From Nonomuraea sp. NEAU-A123 (GTDB lineage: Bacteria; Actinomycetota; Actinomycetes; Streptosporangiales; Streptosporangiaceae): a stretch of 35,578 nt of DNA. Position 1 is the stretch's first letter; each line of letters begins with the position of its first letter. The stretch is taken from assembly GCF_018603905.1 (NCBI RefSeq), contig NZ_JAHFZZ010000048.1:1-35578 (forward strand), read 5' to 3'. Positions 14,935 to 23,171 of this stretch are shown piece by piece. The position numbers and the translations under genes were made by a program. The notes under the pieces were generated by a model. It was given only the letters and a program-made list of their open reading frames with translations, ran no database searches and was not told the origin of the DNA.

Positions 14935-16377
14935 TCAGCTGAAGCCGTTGGGGCAGAGGAAGGTTCTGATGCTGGCCGGCGCGGTCGCGAGGAGTGCCGG
15001 GCCGTTCTCCAGTGAGCAGAAGTTGCTGCCGATCTCGGCCTCGACGAATTGGGTCGCGTTCCGCTTCGCGATCAGGTCGACTCCGCCGACGCTCGGGGAG
15101 TTGAGCTCGGCCGCGACCCAGAAGCCCACGCACCGCTTGCGCTTGACCACCGAGTCCTCCGGCAGGCTGCCGTGGTTCAGTACGGCGGCCTGCCGGAGTA
15201 TCGAGTCCTCGGACGCGCACGGCAGGCCGGTGGCCGAGTGGCGGGGGCTCGGGCGCGCGCTCGTCTTCTTCTTTGTGGTGGGCGTTTCCTTGGGGGTCTT
15301 CCTCGTGCTGGGTGTTTCCTCGGGGGTATCGCTCGCCGTTGGCGTCTCGTCCGGGTCCTCGCTCTCGTCCGGAGTCTGGGTTTCCGCGTATGTGGACGAG
15401 GGAGAGGCGCTCGGGCTCTGGAATGCCTCTGGTGTTCCCGCCGAGTTCGTCGCGAAGATCGTGCCGACGGCTACGAGCGCCGCTATGACGGCCGCAGCCG
15501 ACCACAGCGGCACCACGCGGCGTTTGTCGGGCGGCGGCAAGGGGATCGTCGTGCCCGCCCTGATCGCGGTGACACGGGCGAGCAACTCGTTCGTGGCGGG
15601 CCGGGCCGCCCGATCCTTGGCGAGCGCGCTCCGTACGAGGTCGCGGATCTGCGCGGGTACCCCGGACAGGTCGGGATCGACGCTCATGACGCGGTAGGCG
15701 AGGACGTCGGGGGCTCCGGTGCCGAACGGCGGGCGGCCCGTCGAGGCGTACGCCATCAGCGCGCCCCAGGCGAAGACGTCGGCGGCGGCGTCCGCCTGGT
15801 CGCCCCGGTACTGTTCGGGACTGATCCAGCCGGGCGTCCCGATCAGCGCGCCGGTGCCCGTGAGCCCGCTCTCGTCGAGGGCCCGGGCGATGCCGAAGTC
15901 CAGGACCTTCGCGCCGGAGGCGGAGAAGATCACGTTCCCGGGCTTGAGGTCGCGGTGCACGATGCCGGCCCGGTGGATGTCGGTGAGCGCCTCGGCGATG
16001 TCCACGCCGAACGAGAGCAGCTCGTCCGGCGCCAGCGGCGCGTTGTCCCGCACGTACGTGTTGAGCGTCGGGCCGGGCACGAACTCGGTGGCCAGCCAGG
16101 GAGGCATCGCGGCGGTGTCGGCGTCCAGCACCGAGACCGTGCAGCGCCCGCGTACCCGGGACAGGAGATCGACCTCACGGACGAAGCGGGCGCGGAAGTG
16201 CGGATCAGCGGCTAACCCCGGATGGATGACCTTGACCGCGACCCGGCCGCCGTCGGCCGCGATCCCCGCATAGACCACCCCCATGCCCCCGGCACCCATC
16301 CGGCCGACGATCCGGTAGGGGCCGATCGCCTCGCGCTCGTCCATCTCCAGGGGGCCGAAGCCGCCGGGGTCACTCAT
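14935..16377 (-). CDS. Transmembrane Ser/Thr protein kinase (PknB-like, no PASTA)
   Basis: 480 residues. The complete Hanks-type kinase domain spans about residues 20-270: glycine loop GRMGAGGMGVVY, Lys49 in VAVKV, HRDLKPGN (141-148), DFG (160-162) and the activation segment GTPGWISPEQY. One membrane helix follows at about 291-309. The extracellular part has a Pro/Thr/Ser/Glu-rich linker (about 317-385) and a compact C-terminal domain (387-480) with four Cys (CASE, KRCVGF, FCSLE, FLCPNG). That suggests two disulfides and a sensor or ligand-binding role. There are no PASTA repeats. It stands alone, so targets cannot be inferred. Confidence 0.93.
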   Translation of the reverse strand: MSDPGGFGPLEMDEREAIGPYRIVGRMGAGGMGVVYAGIAADGGRVAVKVIHPGLAADPHFRARFVREVDLLSRVRGRCTVSVLDADTAAMPPWLATEFVPGPTLNTYVRDNAPLAPDELLSFGVDIAEALTDIHRAGIVHRDLKPGNVIFSASGAKVLDFGIARALDESGLTGTGALIGTPGWISPEQYRGDQADAAADVFAWGALMAYASTGRPPFGTGAPDVLAYRVMSVDPDLSGVPAQIRDLVRSALAKDRAARPATNELLARVTAIRAGTTIPLPPPDKRRVVPLWSAAAVIAALVAVGTIFATNSAGTPEAFQSPSASPSSTYAETQTPDESEDPDETPTASDTPEETPSTRKTPKETPTTKKKTSARPSPRHSATGLPCASEDSILRQAAVLNHGSLPEDSVVKRKRCVGFWVAAELNSPSVGGVDLIAKRNATQFVEAEIGSNFCSLENGPALLATAPASIRTFLCPNGFS

Positions 16378-16500
16378 CGAGGGCTCCCGATCGCCAGATC
16401 ATCGCAACAGCATGATCCTATTGACGAGTGCTCCGGAGTGCTCGAGGTGCCGGATGGCCTTTCGCTACTTAGGGGATTGACGTTGACGACATCGGGTCCG

Positions 16501-16533
16501 CTGTCAGTGAACCAGGTCTGCTGTCGGTGAACC
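16501..16533 (+). promoter_or_regulatory. Tandem 13-bp direct repeat upstream of the epimerase-like gene
   Basis: CTGTCAGTGAACC (16501-16513) and CTGTCGGTGAACC (16521-16533) differ at one position and are 20 bp apart, about two helical turns. The site is 40 bp upstream of the ATG at 16573. It could be a tandem binding site for a regulator. Confidence 0.4.
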
Positions 16534-16572
16534 CGCCTGGGTATTCGGTGTTCGCGGTGCTTGGGTGTCGGG

Positions 16573-17559
16573 ATGGAGATATTGGTTCTGGGTGGAACGG
16601 CGTGGGTGGGCCGGGAGCTGTCGCGGCAGGCGATCGAGCGTGGCCATCGGGTGACGTGTCTGGCGCGCGGTGAAAGTGGGGGAGTCGCGGACGGAGCGAC
16701 GCTGGTGGTCGCTGATCGGCGCGATCCTTCGGCCTACGGGCCGCTGCTCGACCGCGAATGGGATGCGGTCATAGAGGTGTCGTGGCAGCCGGGCTTCGTT
16801 CGTGAGGCGCTTGACGCGCTGGGTGGCAGGGCCAGGCACTGGGCCTATGTCTCCTCCGTCAGTGCTTACGCCTCCCATGCCGTGCTGGACGCGGATGAGT
16901 CCACGGCCCTGCTTGCTCCTACCGATCGGAGCGAGGTCGATCGGGAGGCGTACGGTGAGGCGAAGGTCGCCTGCGAGCAGGCGTCGGCGGCCGTCGTGGG
17001 CGACCGTCTCCTCATCGCGCGCGCGGGTCTCATCGGCGGTCCGGGCGATCACAGCGGACGCTCCGGCTACTGGGTGGCCCGTGCCGCACGCGATCCGCAA
17101 GGGCCGATGCTGGTTCCCGACGCGCCGGCCAAGCCGACGCAGGCGGTCGACGTTCGGGATCTCGCCGCCTGGCTGCTCGACGCCGCGGAGGCGAGGACCG
17201 TCGGCACGTACGACGCTGTCGGCCCGGTCGTGTCGTTCGGGGAGTGGATCGAGCTGTCCCGGGCCATTGGGGGGCACCTGGGTTCGATGGTCACCGCCGA
17301 CTCGGCATGGCTGCTCGCGAACGGTGTGGCCGAGTACATGGGTGCCGAGTCGTTGCCGATGTGGGTGGTCGAGCCGGGTTGGGAAGGGTGGTCGGCCCGG
17401 AGCGGGGCCGCGGCGCGCGCCGCGGGGCTCCGTCATCGGCCGCGGGCGGAACTGCTGGCCGACACCCTGCTCTGGGAACGCGAGCAGGGTCTGGACCGGC
17501 CAAGACGCGCCGGCCTCAGCGCCGAGCGTGAGCGCGCGTTGCTCGACGCTCTCGGCTGA
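16573..17559 (+). CDS. NAD-dependent epimerase/dehydratase-like (extended SDR) protein
   Basis: 328 residues. The N-terminal MEILVLGGTAWVGRELSRQA is the Rossmann GxxGxxG motif of extended SDRs. WAYVSSVSAYA supplies the Ser region and DREAYGEAKVACEQA holds the Y-G-x-x-K form of the catalytic pair. The C-terminal half has the substrate-domain look of reductases with NmrA/epimerase folds. Substrate unknown. Start ATG 16573 lies directly before the Rossmann strand and follows a short GG stretch. It is convergent with the SDR at 17586-18329. Such oxidoreductases are common near ECF41 sigma genes. Confidence 0.85.
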   Translation: MEILVLGGTAWVGRELSRQAIERGHRVTCLARGESGGVADGATLVVADRRDPSAYGPLLDREWDAVIEVSWQPGFVREALDALGGRARHWAYVSSVSAYASHAVLDADESTALLAPTDRSEVDREAYGEAKVACEQASAAVVGDRLLIARAGLIGGPGDHSGRSGYWVARAARDPQGPMLVPDAPAKPTQAVDVRDLAAWLLDAAEARTVGTYDAVGPVVSFGEWIELSRAIGGHLGSMVTADSAWLLANGVAEYMGAESLPMWVVEPGWEGWSARSGAAARAAGLRHRPRAELLADTLLWEREQGLDRPRRAGLSAERERALLDALG

Positions 17560-17585
17560 CGGCCATCGCGCCCCTGCTTACCCGG

Positions 17586-18329
17586 TCACCACGCGACGGG
17601 GCCGAGGCGATCGATGAAGATTCCGGTCGGCCCGTCGGCGTCGATCATCGCGAGTTCGACGATCGAATCGGTGCCCTCGGTGACCGTCAGTTCGCCGGTG
17701 TGATGGTTCATGTCGGTGGCGGCGAATTTGCGGTTGGCGACTTCTCCGGGAGTGGCGACATTGAATTTGATCTCCGGGAGCGCCTGGGCGTACCGGACGG
17801 TGATCATGTTCAGCGCCGCTTTCGACGAGCTGTAGGCGAGCTCGTGCATTTTCGAGACGGGCTGCTCCGGATCGGTCACGACCGCGAAGGAACCACCACC
17901 GCTGGACACCATCACCACCCGCGGATGGTCCGCCGCCCGCAGCAAGGGGAGGAACGCATGCGTGACCCTGATCGGTCCGTACACGTTGGTGTCGTAGACG
18001 GAGTGAATGTCGTCAACCGTCGCGTCCGCCGGCGCGACCACCTTTCCTGGCGCGCCGGCGTTGTTGATCAGCACATCCAGCCGATCGGTGTGCTGCCGAA
18101 CGAGCCGTACGGCCTCACTCACCGAGTCGTCCGAGGTCACGTCCAGCGGGACCATGACCACGTTCGCGCCACTGTCGGCCAGCTTGTCGGCGGCCGCCCG
18201 TCCTCGACCTTCATCGCGCGAGCCGAGAAAGATCGTCCAACCGTGTTCCCCGAGCCGCCGGGCCGCTTCGAAGCCGAGCCCCTTGTTGCCTCCGGTGATC
18301 AGCACCGAGGTCTGTTCCGCGTTTGTCAT
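17586..18329 (-). CDS. Short-chain dehydrogenase/reductase, ECF41-linked
   Basis: 247 residues. Classical SDR: SVLITGGNKGLGFEAARRLG (TGxxxGxG), DVLINNAGAPG (NNAG), VMVSSGGG (catalytic Ser) and LAYSSSKAALNM (YxxxK). The active site is intact. Start 18329 is the ATG directly before the Rossmann strand. An AGGGGG stretch lies 1 nt upstream, but the upstream promoter predicts transcription starting only a few nucleotides before the ATG, so the mRNA is probably near-leaderless. It diverges from the ECF41 sigma factor gene and carries an exact ECF41-type promoter, which makes it the likely direct target of that sigma factor. Confidence 0.92.
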   Translation of the reverse strand: MTNAEQTSVLITGGNKGLGFEAARRLGEHGWTIFLGSRDEGRGRAAADKLADSGANVVMVPLDVTSDDSVSEAVRLVRQHTDRLDVLINNAGAPGKVVAPADATVDDIHSVYDTNVYGPIRVTHAFLPLLRAADHPRVVMVSSGGGSFAVVTDPEQPVSKMHELAYSSSKAALNMITVRYAQALPEIKFNVATPGEVANRKFAATDMNHHTGELTVTEGTDSIVELAMIDADGPTGIFIDRLGPVAW

Positions 18330-18338
18330 GCCCCCTAA

Positions 18339-18365
18339 GACGAGGTGCCCCATTCGGTTGTGACA
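18339..18365 (-). promoter_or_regulatory. ECF41-type promoter of the SDR gene
   Basis: Read on the minus strand, TGTCACA (18365-18359) is followed by exactly 16 nt and then CGTC (18342-18339). As I remember it, the published ECF41 target motif is TGTCACA-N16-CGTC, so this is a full match. It is placed between the SDR and the divergent ECF41 gene. Only 9 nt separate the CGTC from the SDR ATG. Confidence 0.85.
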
Positions 18366-18436
18366 CGGTGTGAGCGGCCTCACAACCAGCAGCCTGCGCT
18401 ACCCTCGTGGCGCCAGGGATTCAAGGACGGGTTGGG

Positions 18437-19357
18437 ATGACGCGAGAGAAGGAATTCGAGGAACTTCGACCGCTGTTGTTCTCGATCTCTTACCGGATCT
18501 TGGGCAGCGTGACCGAGGCCGAGGACGCCGTCCAGGAGACCTGGCTGCGCTACGCGACGACCTCGACGCAACCGCGATCCACCAAGCCGTTCCTCTCGGC
18601 GACGGTCACCAGGATCTCGATCGACGTGCTGCGCTCCGCCCGGGTTCGCCGGGAGGAGTACATCGGGCCGTGGTTCCCCGAACCACTGCTCGCCGACCCC
18701 TACCAGGACCCGGAACGCGCCGCGGAACTTGCCGACTCGCTGTCGATGGCCGCGCTGCTGCTGCTGGAGCGACTCAGCCCGCTCGAACGCGCTGTCTTCG
18801 TGCTCCGGGAGGTGTTCGACTTCGGCTTTCCCGAGGTCGCGTCGGCGGTGGGGCGCTCGGAGTCGGCATGCCGCCAGCTCGCCTCACGGGCACGCCGCCA
18901 CATGCGGGATGATCGCCCCCGGTTCGAGACCGACCGAAGGAAGCGCGAGGAACTCGCGGGACGATTCCTCCACGCGCTCAGGGAAGGGGACGTCGACGGG
19001 CTGCGCAAGGTCCTCGCCGCCGACGCTCAGCTGGTCAGTGACGGCGGCGGCAAGGTCGGGGGTACGAACCCCGTCTACGGCGTCGAGAGGGTCGCCCGGG
19101 TACTGGCCGCCAACGTGCCTCCGCTCACCCAGATCGGCGCCGTGCTGGAGGCGCACGAGGTGAACGGCCAGCCGGGCGCGATCCTCCGCGATCGCGATGG
19201 CAGGGTCGTCAACGCCTGGACGCTCGACATCCTCGACGGACGCATCCAGATCATCCGTTCGGTGATCAACCCCGACAAGCTCGGGCACCTGGGCCCCGTC
19301 GCGGACGCCCACGCGGTCATCCGCGAGAAGAACCAGGCTCGCCGGCGACCGACCTGA
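18437..19357 (+). CDS. ECF41-group RNA polymerase sigma factor (SigJ-like)
   Basis: 306 residues. Sigma region 2 spans about 8-70 (LFSISYRILGSVTEAEDAVQ) and region 4 about 105-155 (LSPLERAVFVLREVFDFGF; SESACRQLASRAR). A C-terminal SnoaL/NTF2-like extension follows (about 165-300). The three ECF41 marks are present: GPWFPEPL in the linker (77-84), DGGGK (202-206) and NPDKL (278-282). In this group the fused C-terminal domain replaces an anti-sigma factor and tunes activity. The target is usually one neighbouring oxidoreductase, here the divergent SDR. No matching motif was found in front of the sigma gene itself. ATG 18437 follows GGACGG. Confidence 0.93.
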   Translation: MTREKEFEELRPLLFSISYRILGSVTEAEDAVQETWLRYATTSTQPRSTKPFLSATVTRISIDVLRSARVRREEYIGPWFPEPLLADPYQDPERAAELADSLSMAALLLLERLSPLERAVFVLREVFDFGFPEVASAVGRSESACRQLASRARRHMRDDRPRFETDRRKREELAGRFLHALREGDVDGLRKVLAADAQLVSDGGGKVGGTNPVYGVERVARVLAANVPPLTQIGAVLEAHEVNGQPGAILRDRDGRVVNAWTLDILDGRIQIIRSVINPDKLGHLGPVADAHAVIREKNQARRRPT

Positions 19358-19611
19358 CCTGCGGGATGTGCCGGGTATGGTCCGCTTCCGTTTGGCCTGG
19401 CCGAGCTGTGGTCCGATCTCCAAGGGGCGTGGCTGCATCTGCGTGAGCCCGTGGCGTCCACGTTCGAGGGGGCTCTGGTCCTGAACGGTCTTCCTTCCGC
19501 GAGCGCCCTGCTGTCAGGGGCGGTCGCCGCCTGGGCGGGGCGGCGGCTCAGCTCGGTGGTGGGGATCCGGGGTCGCTGGAGGATCGGGCGAGAGGGTCGC
19601 GCGCTGCTCAG

Positions 19612-20043
19612 CTAACTGGCTCGCTCGATGATCACGACCGGGATCTCCCTCGGCGCCTTTCGCTGATAGCCCGCGTACTGCGGCCATACCCCGGTCATGG
19701 TCTCCCACAGCCGAGGTCGCTCGTCGGCGGTCGCCGGGCGGGTCACCGCGTCGAACACGTCGGCGCCGACCTGCACCCGGACCCGCGGTTCGGCGAGCAG
19801 GTTGTGGAACCAGAGCGGGTGGTCGGCGGCGCCGCCGTTGGAGGCGACCACGAGGTAGTGCTCGCCGTCGCGGCCATAGATGAGCGCGGTACGGCGGGGG
19901 AGTCCCGAGCGGCGGCCGGTCGTGGTGATCAGCAGGGTCGGTGCGCCGTGGAAGAGGTGGCCGTGAGCGCCGTCGGACTCGACATACCTCTTGACGTGGC
20001 CGGCGACCCACTTGGTCGGGCTGTCGGTCGGCTCCTGGCTCAT
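19612..20043 (-). CDS. Deazaflavin (F420)-dependent nitroreductase family protein (Ddn-like)
   Basis: 143 residues of the split-barrel Ddn family. Typical marks are LLITTTGRRSGLPRRTALIYG (strand plus phosphate-binding turn), YLVVASNGGAADHPLWFHNL and the C-terminal PQYAGYQRKAPREIPVVIIE. Related actinobacterial enzymes use reduced F420 to reduce quinones, nitro compounds or enones. The start ATG overlaps the stop of the upstream hydrolase gene (ATGA), and GGAG precedes it. It is the second gene of a unit behind the 22-bp palindrome and PadR. It is convergent with the ECF41 gene; the 250 bp between them hold nothing I can assign. Confidence 0.9.
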   Translation of the reverse strand: MSQEPTDSPTKWVAGHVKRYVESDGAHGHLFHGAPTLLITTTGRRSGLPRRTALIYGRDGEHYLVVASNGGAADHPLWFHNLLAEPRVRVQVGADVFDAVTRPATADERPRLWETMTGVWPQYAGYQRKAPREIPVVIIERAS

Positions 20044-21050
20044 CGGGCCGCTCCGCCCACGCGGCGGTCGGCCCAGTCCCGGGCCTTGGCCAGCCAATCG
20101 GGCGCCGTACGGTGCGCGTTGAGCACATGTCCGGTGCCGGGGACCAGGATGGCCTCCAGTTTTGCCCGCGGGCCGTAGAAGGGGGCCTCTTGGGCACGGA
20201 GTTCGGTGGAGGAGTGGGTCGGGGCGAGCAGCTTGTCGTACTCGCCGGTGACGATCAGCACCGGCACCTGGATGCTCTTGTTGATGGAGGGCGGGGTGTA
20301 GGAGTCGCCGGGCGGGAAGACGTCGGTGGTCTTGGTGGCCTCGTCGGCGGCGATGACCTTGGGGTCGGCGTTGGGGCGGTGGTAGAACCAGGTGGCCCGC
20401 AGACCGGGCCGGGTGGTGAGGTAGCCGTCGTCGAGCCCGCGCTTGGCGAAGCGCGGGTCGTCGGCCGCACGGTAGATCTGCGCGCCCATCTGCTCGAAGG
20501 CGGCCTGGTTGGGCACACTCGACTCACCGGTGAGGATGACGCCGTCCACCTCGGCGGGATGGGTGGCGGCGAGGGTACGGGCAAGGGTGGAGCCCAGCGA
20601 GTGGCCGACCAGAACGACCTTGGTGAAGCGGCCGCCGCCGAGACGGCCGGCGCGGAGTTGTTCGATGAGCTGGCGTACGACGATCTGGTGGGTGTCCTGC
20701 CGGAAGCGGGCGCTGGGCGGGTACGTGCTCGCACCGGTGCCGAGGCGGTCGATGGCCAGCGTGGCGTAGCCGGCGGCGGTCATCGTCTCGACGTAGGAGG
20801 GGCGTCGCCGGTCGCCGCGCGCCTGCCAGTAGGCCTGGCCGTAGAAGCCGCCGGGGATGAGCAGTTGAACGGTGGCGGTACGGCCGCGCGGCAGGCACAG
20901 GGTGCCGGCCACGCGCTGGTCGGCGGGGCCGCCGGAGGTCATCGCCACTTCGGCGCTGACCGGTTTGCAGGTGGTGGTGGCGTTCGCCGCTTCCGGGGGC
21001 GAGGCAAGAGTGAGCAGGAGGGTTGCCGCTGCTGCGGTACGGACGCGCAT
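20040..21050 (-). CDS. Secreted alpha/beta-hydrolase
   Basis: 336 residues. A Sec signal peptide is predicted (MRVRTAAAATLLLTLASPPE, cleavage near residue 23-25). The alpha/beta-hydrolase core carries the nucleophile elbow GHSLGS (Ser151), a likely acid in TGEYDKLLAP and a catalytic His in PGTGHVLNAH. Length and layout fit exported lipase/esterase-like hydrolases of actinomycetes; the substrate is not evident. AAGGAG lies 4 nt before the ATG at 21050, which rules out the longer frame. It lies downstream of padR and is separated from it by the palindrome, with the Ddn-like gene overlapping its end. Confidence 0.9.
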   Translation of the reverse strand: MRVRTAAAATLLLTLASPPEAANATTTCKPVSAEVAMTSGGPADQRVAGTLCLPRGRTATVQLLIPGGFYGQAYWQARGDRRRPSYVETMTAAGYATLAIDRLGTGASTYPPSARFRQDTHQIVVRQLIEQLRAGRLGGGRFTKVVLVGHSLGSTLARTLAATHPAEVDGVILTGESSVPNQAAFEQMGAQIYRAADDPRFAKRGLDDGYLTTRPGLRATWFYHRPNADPKVIAADEATKTTDVFPPGDSYTPPSINKSIQVPVLIVTGEYDKLLAPTHSSTELRAQEAPFYGPRAKLEAILVPGTGHVLNAHRTAPDWLAKARDWADRRVGGAAR

Positions 21051-21074
21051 GGAGCTCCTTCGCGGATGGATAGC

Positions 21075-21096
21075 CAAATTTGGTTAACCAAATTTG
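21075..21096. promoter_or_regulatory. Perfect 22-bp palindrome, candidate PadR operator
   Basis: The half-sites are CAAATTTGGTT and AACCAAATTTG with no mismatch and no spacer. It is strikingly AT-rich for this DNA and lies 25 bp upstream of the hydrolase ATG, between padR and its presumed target operon. Binding by the adjacent PadR is an inference from position. Confidence 0.8.
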
Positions 21097-21150
21097 AGTA
21101 TCGAACTATGGCCCACCCTCCCTCCCACCGTCAAACCGGCAGGCGAGCGA

Positions 21151-21681
21151 TCAGGCCGGCTCCGCACCCCGTTCCAGCCGTACGATCAGGCCCTGGGTCC
21201 ATGCTGCGTCGCCCGCGGCCTGCTTCGCGCGCAGGTCGAACAGCTCCGTCAGGTGTCCCGGTCGCACACTCTCGCGCATCACGCCCTCGATCCGCGCCCG
21301 CTCGTCTTCCATGGCGCGCAACCGCTCCTTGAGCAGCGCGATCGCTTCCTCTTTCGGCAGTGCCGGCAGCAGCGCGATGGCCGCGTCGAACATCTCCGGA
21401 CGCCGGTCGGGCACGCTCAAAGCGGTCCTGAGCAGCCGCAGGAACTCCGCCTCACCCTTGTCGTTGATGGCGTAGTCGACTCGGCCGGGCCATTCGTGCA
21501 CCTCGGTGGCGTCCAGTAGCCCGTCCTTGGCCAGTTGACGGAGGGCGTGATAGATCGATCCTGACCTGAGCCCTGCCCATTGCCCGGCCTCCCACGACTC
21601 CAGTTCGGCGCCGACGAGATAGCCGTGTGCCTGGCTGAGCCGCCGTACCACGCCCAGGACCAGCAGTCGCGTCGCCGACAT
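21151..21681 (-). CDS. PadR-family transcriptional regulator (two-domain type)
   Basis: 176 residues. The PadR winged helix reads LLVLGVVRRLSQAHGYLVGA, then GSIYHALRQLAKDGLLDATE, then VDYAINDKGEAEFLRLL. A C-terminal four-helix region follows (about 85-176; LPKEEAIALLKERLRAMEDE). Start 21681 is chosen because GAGGGAG sits 3-6 nt upstream; an ATG at 21693 lacks a site. It reads toward the hydrolase/Ddn pair with the 22-bp palindrome between them, so it likely represses that operon in response to an unknown small molecule. Confidence 0.9.
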   Translation of the reverse strand: MSATRLLVLGVVRRLSQAHGYLVGAELESWEAGQWAGLRSGSIYHALRQLAKDGLLDATEVHEWPGRVDYAINDKGEAEFLRLLRTALSVPDRRPEMFDAAIALLPALPKEEAIALLKERLRAMEDERARIEGVMRESVRPGHLTELFDLRAKQAAGDAAWTQGLIVRLERGAEPA

Positions 21682-21815
21682 CGTCTCCCTCATTCGCCGA
21701 ACGCGGCCCCCACTGCGTGACCGCGCGCCCGACCTAGGCTAGACGGGCTCCCCACTTGTTCTGCTGCGGAAGGCCCGCTCTGGCCAGGTGGTGTCCTGCG
21801 TGTCACCATTCGCAG

Positions 21816-22298
21816 ATGATCGAATTACCGCCGGTGGGCGAGAGACCCGGCAAGCGGATGGTCTTGGCCGGTGCGGCGGGGATCATTCTCACTGTCGGTC
21901 TCTTCGCATGGACCGCGCTGATGACCGCGCTCTTCCCTGACTCCCCGTTCTGCGGGGAGTACACCGGCTGTCTCGGCCTCCTTGTGCTGGCGTGGGAGGT
22001 CGGGCGCTGGGTCGTGATCGTCCTGGCCTGGCCGTTGCTGTATCTCCTGCGCGTACGGCCATCCTTGCCCGTCGCCGTTCTGGCCGCACTCCTGCTGATG
22101 GTGATCTGGCGGTTCGCCGAAGCGCGGCTGGCTCTCTCGTTCGACGTCTCCTTGATGCTCATCCTTTTCAGCGGCGTGATCGCGTATCCGGCTGCGGCCT
22201 GGTTGGCCGGGACCCGTATCTCCCGGCCAACGCTCGTCCTGTCCGTCGCCTCGTTGCTCGCGTTCTACCTGCTGGCCACCGCACTCCTGCCTGACTGA
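21816..22298 (+). CDS. Hypothetical membrane protein, four to five TM helices
   Basis: 160 residues. Hydrophobic segments lie at about 17-38, 53-78, 83-97, 105-128 and 133-155. A Cys pair sits in the first external loop (FCGEYTGCLG). No family recognised. A longer frame from 21756 exists, but ATG 21816 begins the hydrophilic leader MIELPPVGERPGKR and is more likely. It ends 3 bp before the convergent dehalogenase stop. No functional link with its neighbours can be read. Confidence 0.65.
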   Translation: MIELPPVGERPGKRMVLAGAAGIILTVGLFAWTALMTALFPDSPFCGEYTGCLGLLVLAWEVGRWVVIVLAWPLLYLLRVRPSLPVAVLAALLLMVIWRFAEARLALSFDVSLMLILFSGVIAYPAAAWLAGTRISRPTLVLSVASLLAFYLLATALLPD

Positions 22299-22300
22299 CG

Positions 22301-23161
22301 TCAACGAAGGTGGTGCCTGTCCGCCCAGGCCGCGATGGCCGTGGCGATCGCGACAGGGTGGTCCTCCGGCGTATGGTGCCCGGCGACGGCCTCGGAGCGT
22401 TCGATCTCCAGGCCGGCCATGTTGGCCGCGCACCACGCGACGATGCCTTCGTGCATCATCGCCCCCGGGCCGGGCGCGAACGTGAGCAGCAGCTTGGGCA
22501 CGTCCGCACTGACCGCCAGCCACCGGTCGTACGCCTCGATCCTGGCCACGACGTCGGCGGGCTCGCCGCCCAGCGGCATGGCGCGTGGCCATTGCAGCAG
22601 CGGCAGCCGGCTTTCGCGCGTCGGATACGGCTTGCGGTAGACGTCGAGGTCCCCCTGGGAGATCGGCGTGGCGGTGGTGCCCGGCAGGCCCTGCTCGATG
22701 AAGGCGTTGTCGTCGAGGATCATGCCCTCGCCGACCCCCTCGGTCTTGATCGCCCGGAACAGCTCACGGCCGCCCTCCGGGAACTCCTCCCAGGCCATCG
22801 GCTTGACGATGGTCTCGGTGAACGCGATGCCGCGCACCCGATCCGGGTGGCGCGTGGCCCAGTCAAAGGCCAGGGCGCCACCCCAGTCATGCCCCACCAG
22901 CACCACGTCCTGGAGGTCCAGCGCGTCGAACCAGGCGTCCAGGTATCGGGCCTGGTCGGCGAAGGTGTAGGCGATATCCGGTTTGCCCGAGTCGCCCATG
23001 CCGATGAGGTCGGGGGCCAGGAGCCGTCCGGCTCCCACGGCCGGCATGACATCACGCCACAGGTGGGACGAGGTCGGGTTGCCGTGCAGGAAGACGATCG
23101 GCGCCCCGGCGCCGGACTCCCGGTAGTACATGGTCGAGTCAAGAATGTGCTGAACAGGCAT
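22301..23161 (-). CDS. Haloalkane dehalogenase (HLD-II-like)
   Basis: 286-residue alpha/beta-hydrolase. It aligns along its length with DhaA-type haloalkane dehalogenases and keeps the full pentad: Asn28 in FLHGNPTSSHLW, nucleophile Asp92 and halide-binding Trp93 in GHDWGG, acid Glu116 in AFTETIVKPM, and His262/263 in GHHTPED. The cap-domain pattern ILDDNAFIEQGLP is also typical. The predicted reaction is hydrolysis of carbon-halogen bonds; epoxide hydrolase is less likely because the Asn-Trp halide pair is present. AAGGA precedes ATG 23161. It is third in an operon after NmrA and PPOX genes, 10 bp behind the latter. Confidence 0.85.
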   Translation of the reverse strand: MPVQHILDSTMYYRESGAGAPIVFLHGNPTSSHLWRDVMPAVGAGRLLAPDLIGMGDSGKPDIAYTFADQARYLDAWFDALDLQDVVLVGHDWGGALAFDWATRHPDRVRGIAFTETIVKPMAWEEFPEGGRELFRAIKTEGVGEGMILDDNAFIEQGLPGTTATPISQGDLDVYRKPYPTRESRLPLLQWPRAMPLGGEPADVVARIEAYDRWLAVSADVPKLLLTFAPGPGAMMHEGIVAWCAANMAGLEIERSEAVAGHHTPEDHPVAIATAIAAWADRHHLR

Positions 23162-23171
23162 GATCTTGTCC

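Noticed and set aside
16501..16531. Second ECF41 promoter in front of the epimerase-like gene
   Set aside because: TGTCAGT-N16-CGGT matches only 5 of 7 and 2 of 4 key bases, unlike the exact site before the SDR; the direct repeat explains the resemblance.
19358..19615. Open frame after the ECF41 stop, in the same frame, ending at TAA 19615
   Set aside because: No good start codon or ribosome site and only moderate third-position GC; it could be a decayed C-terminal extension, but nothing supports coding.
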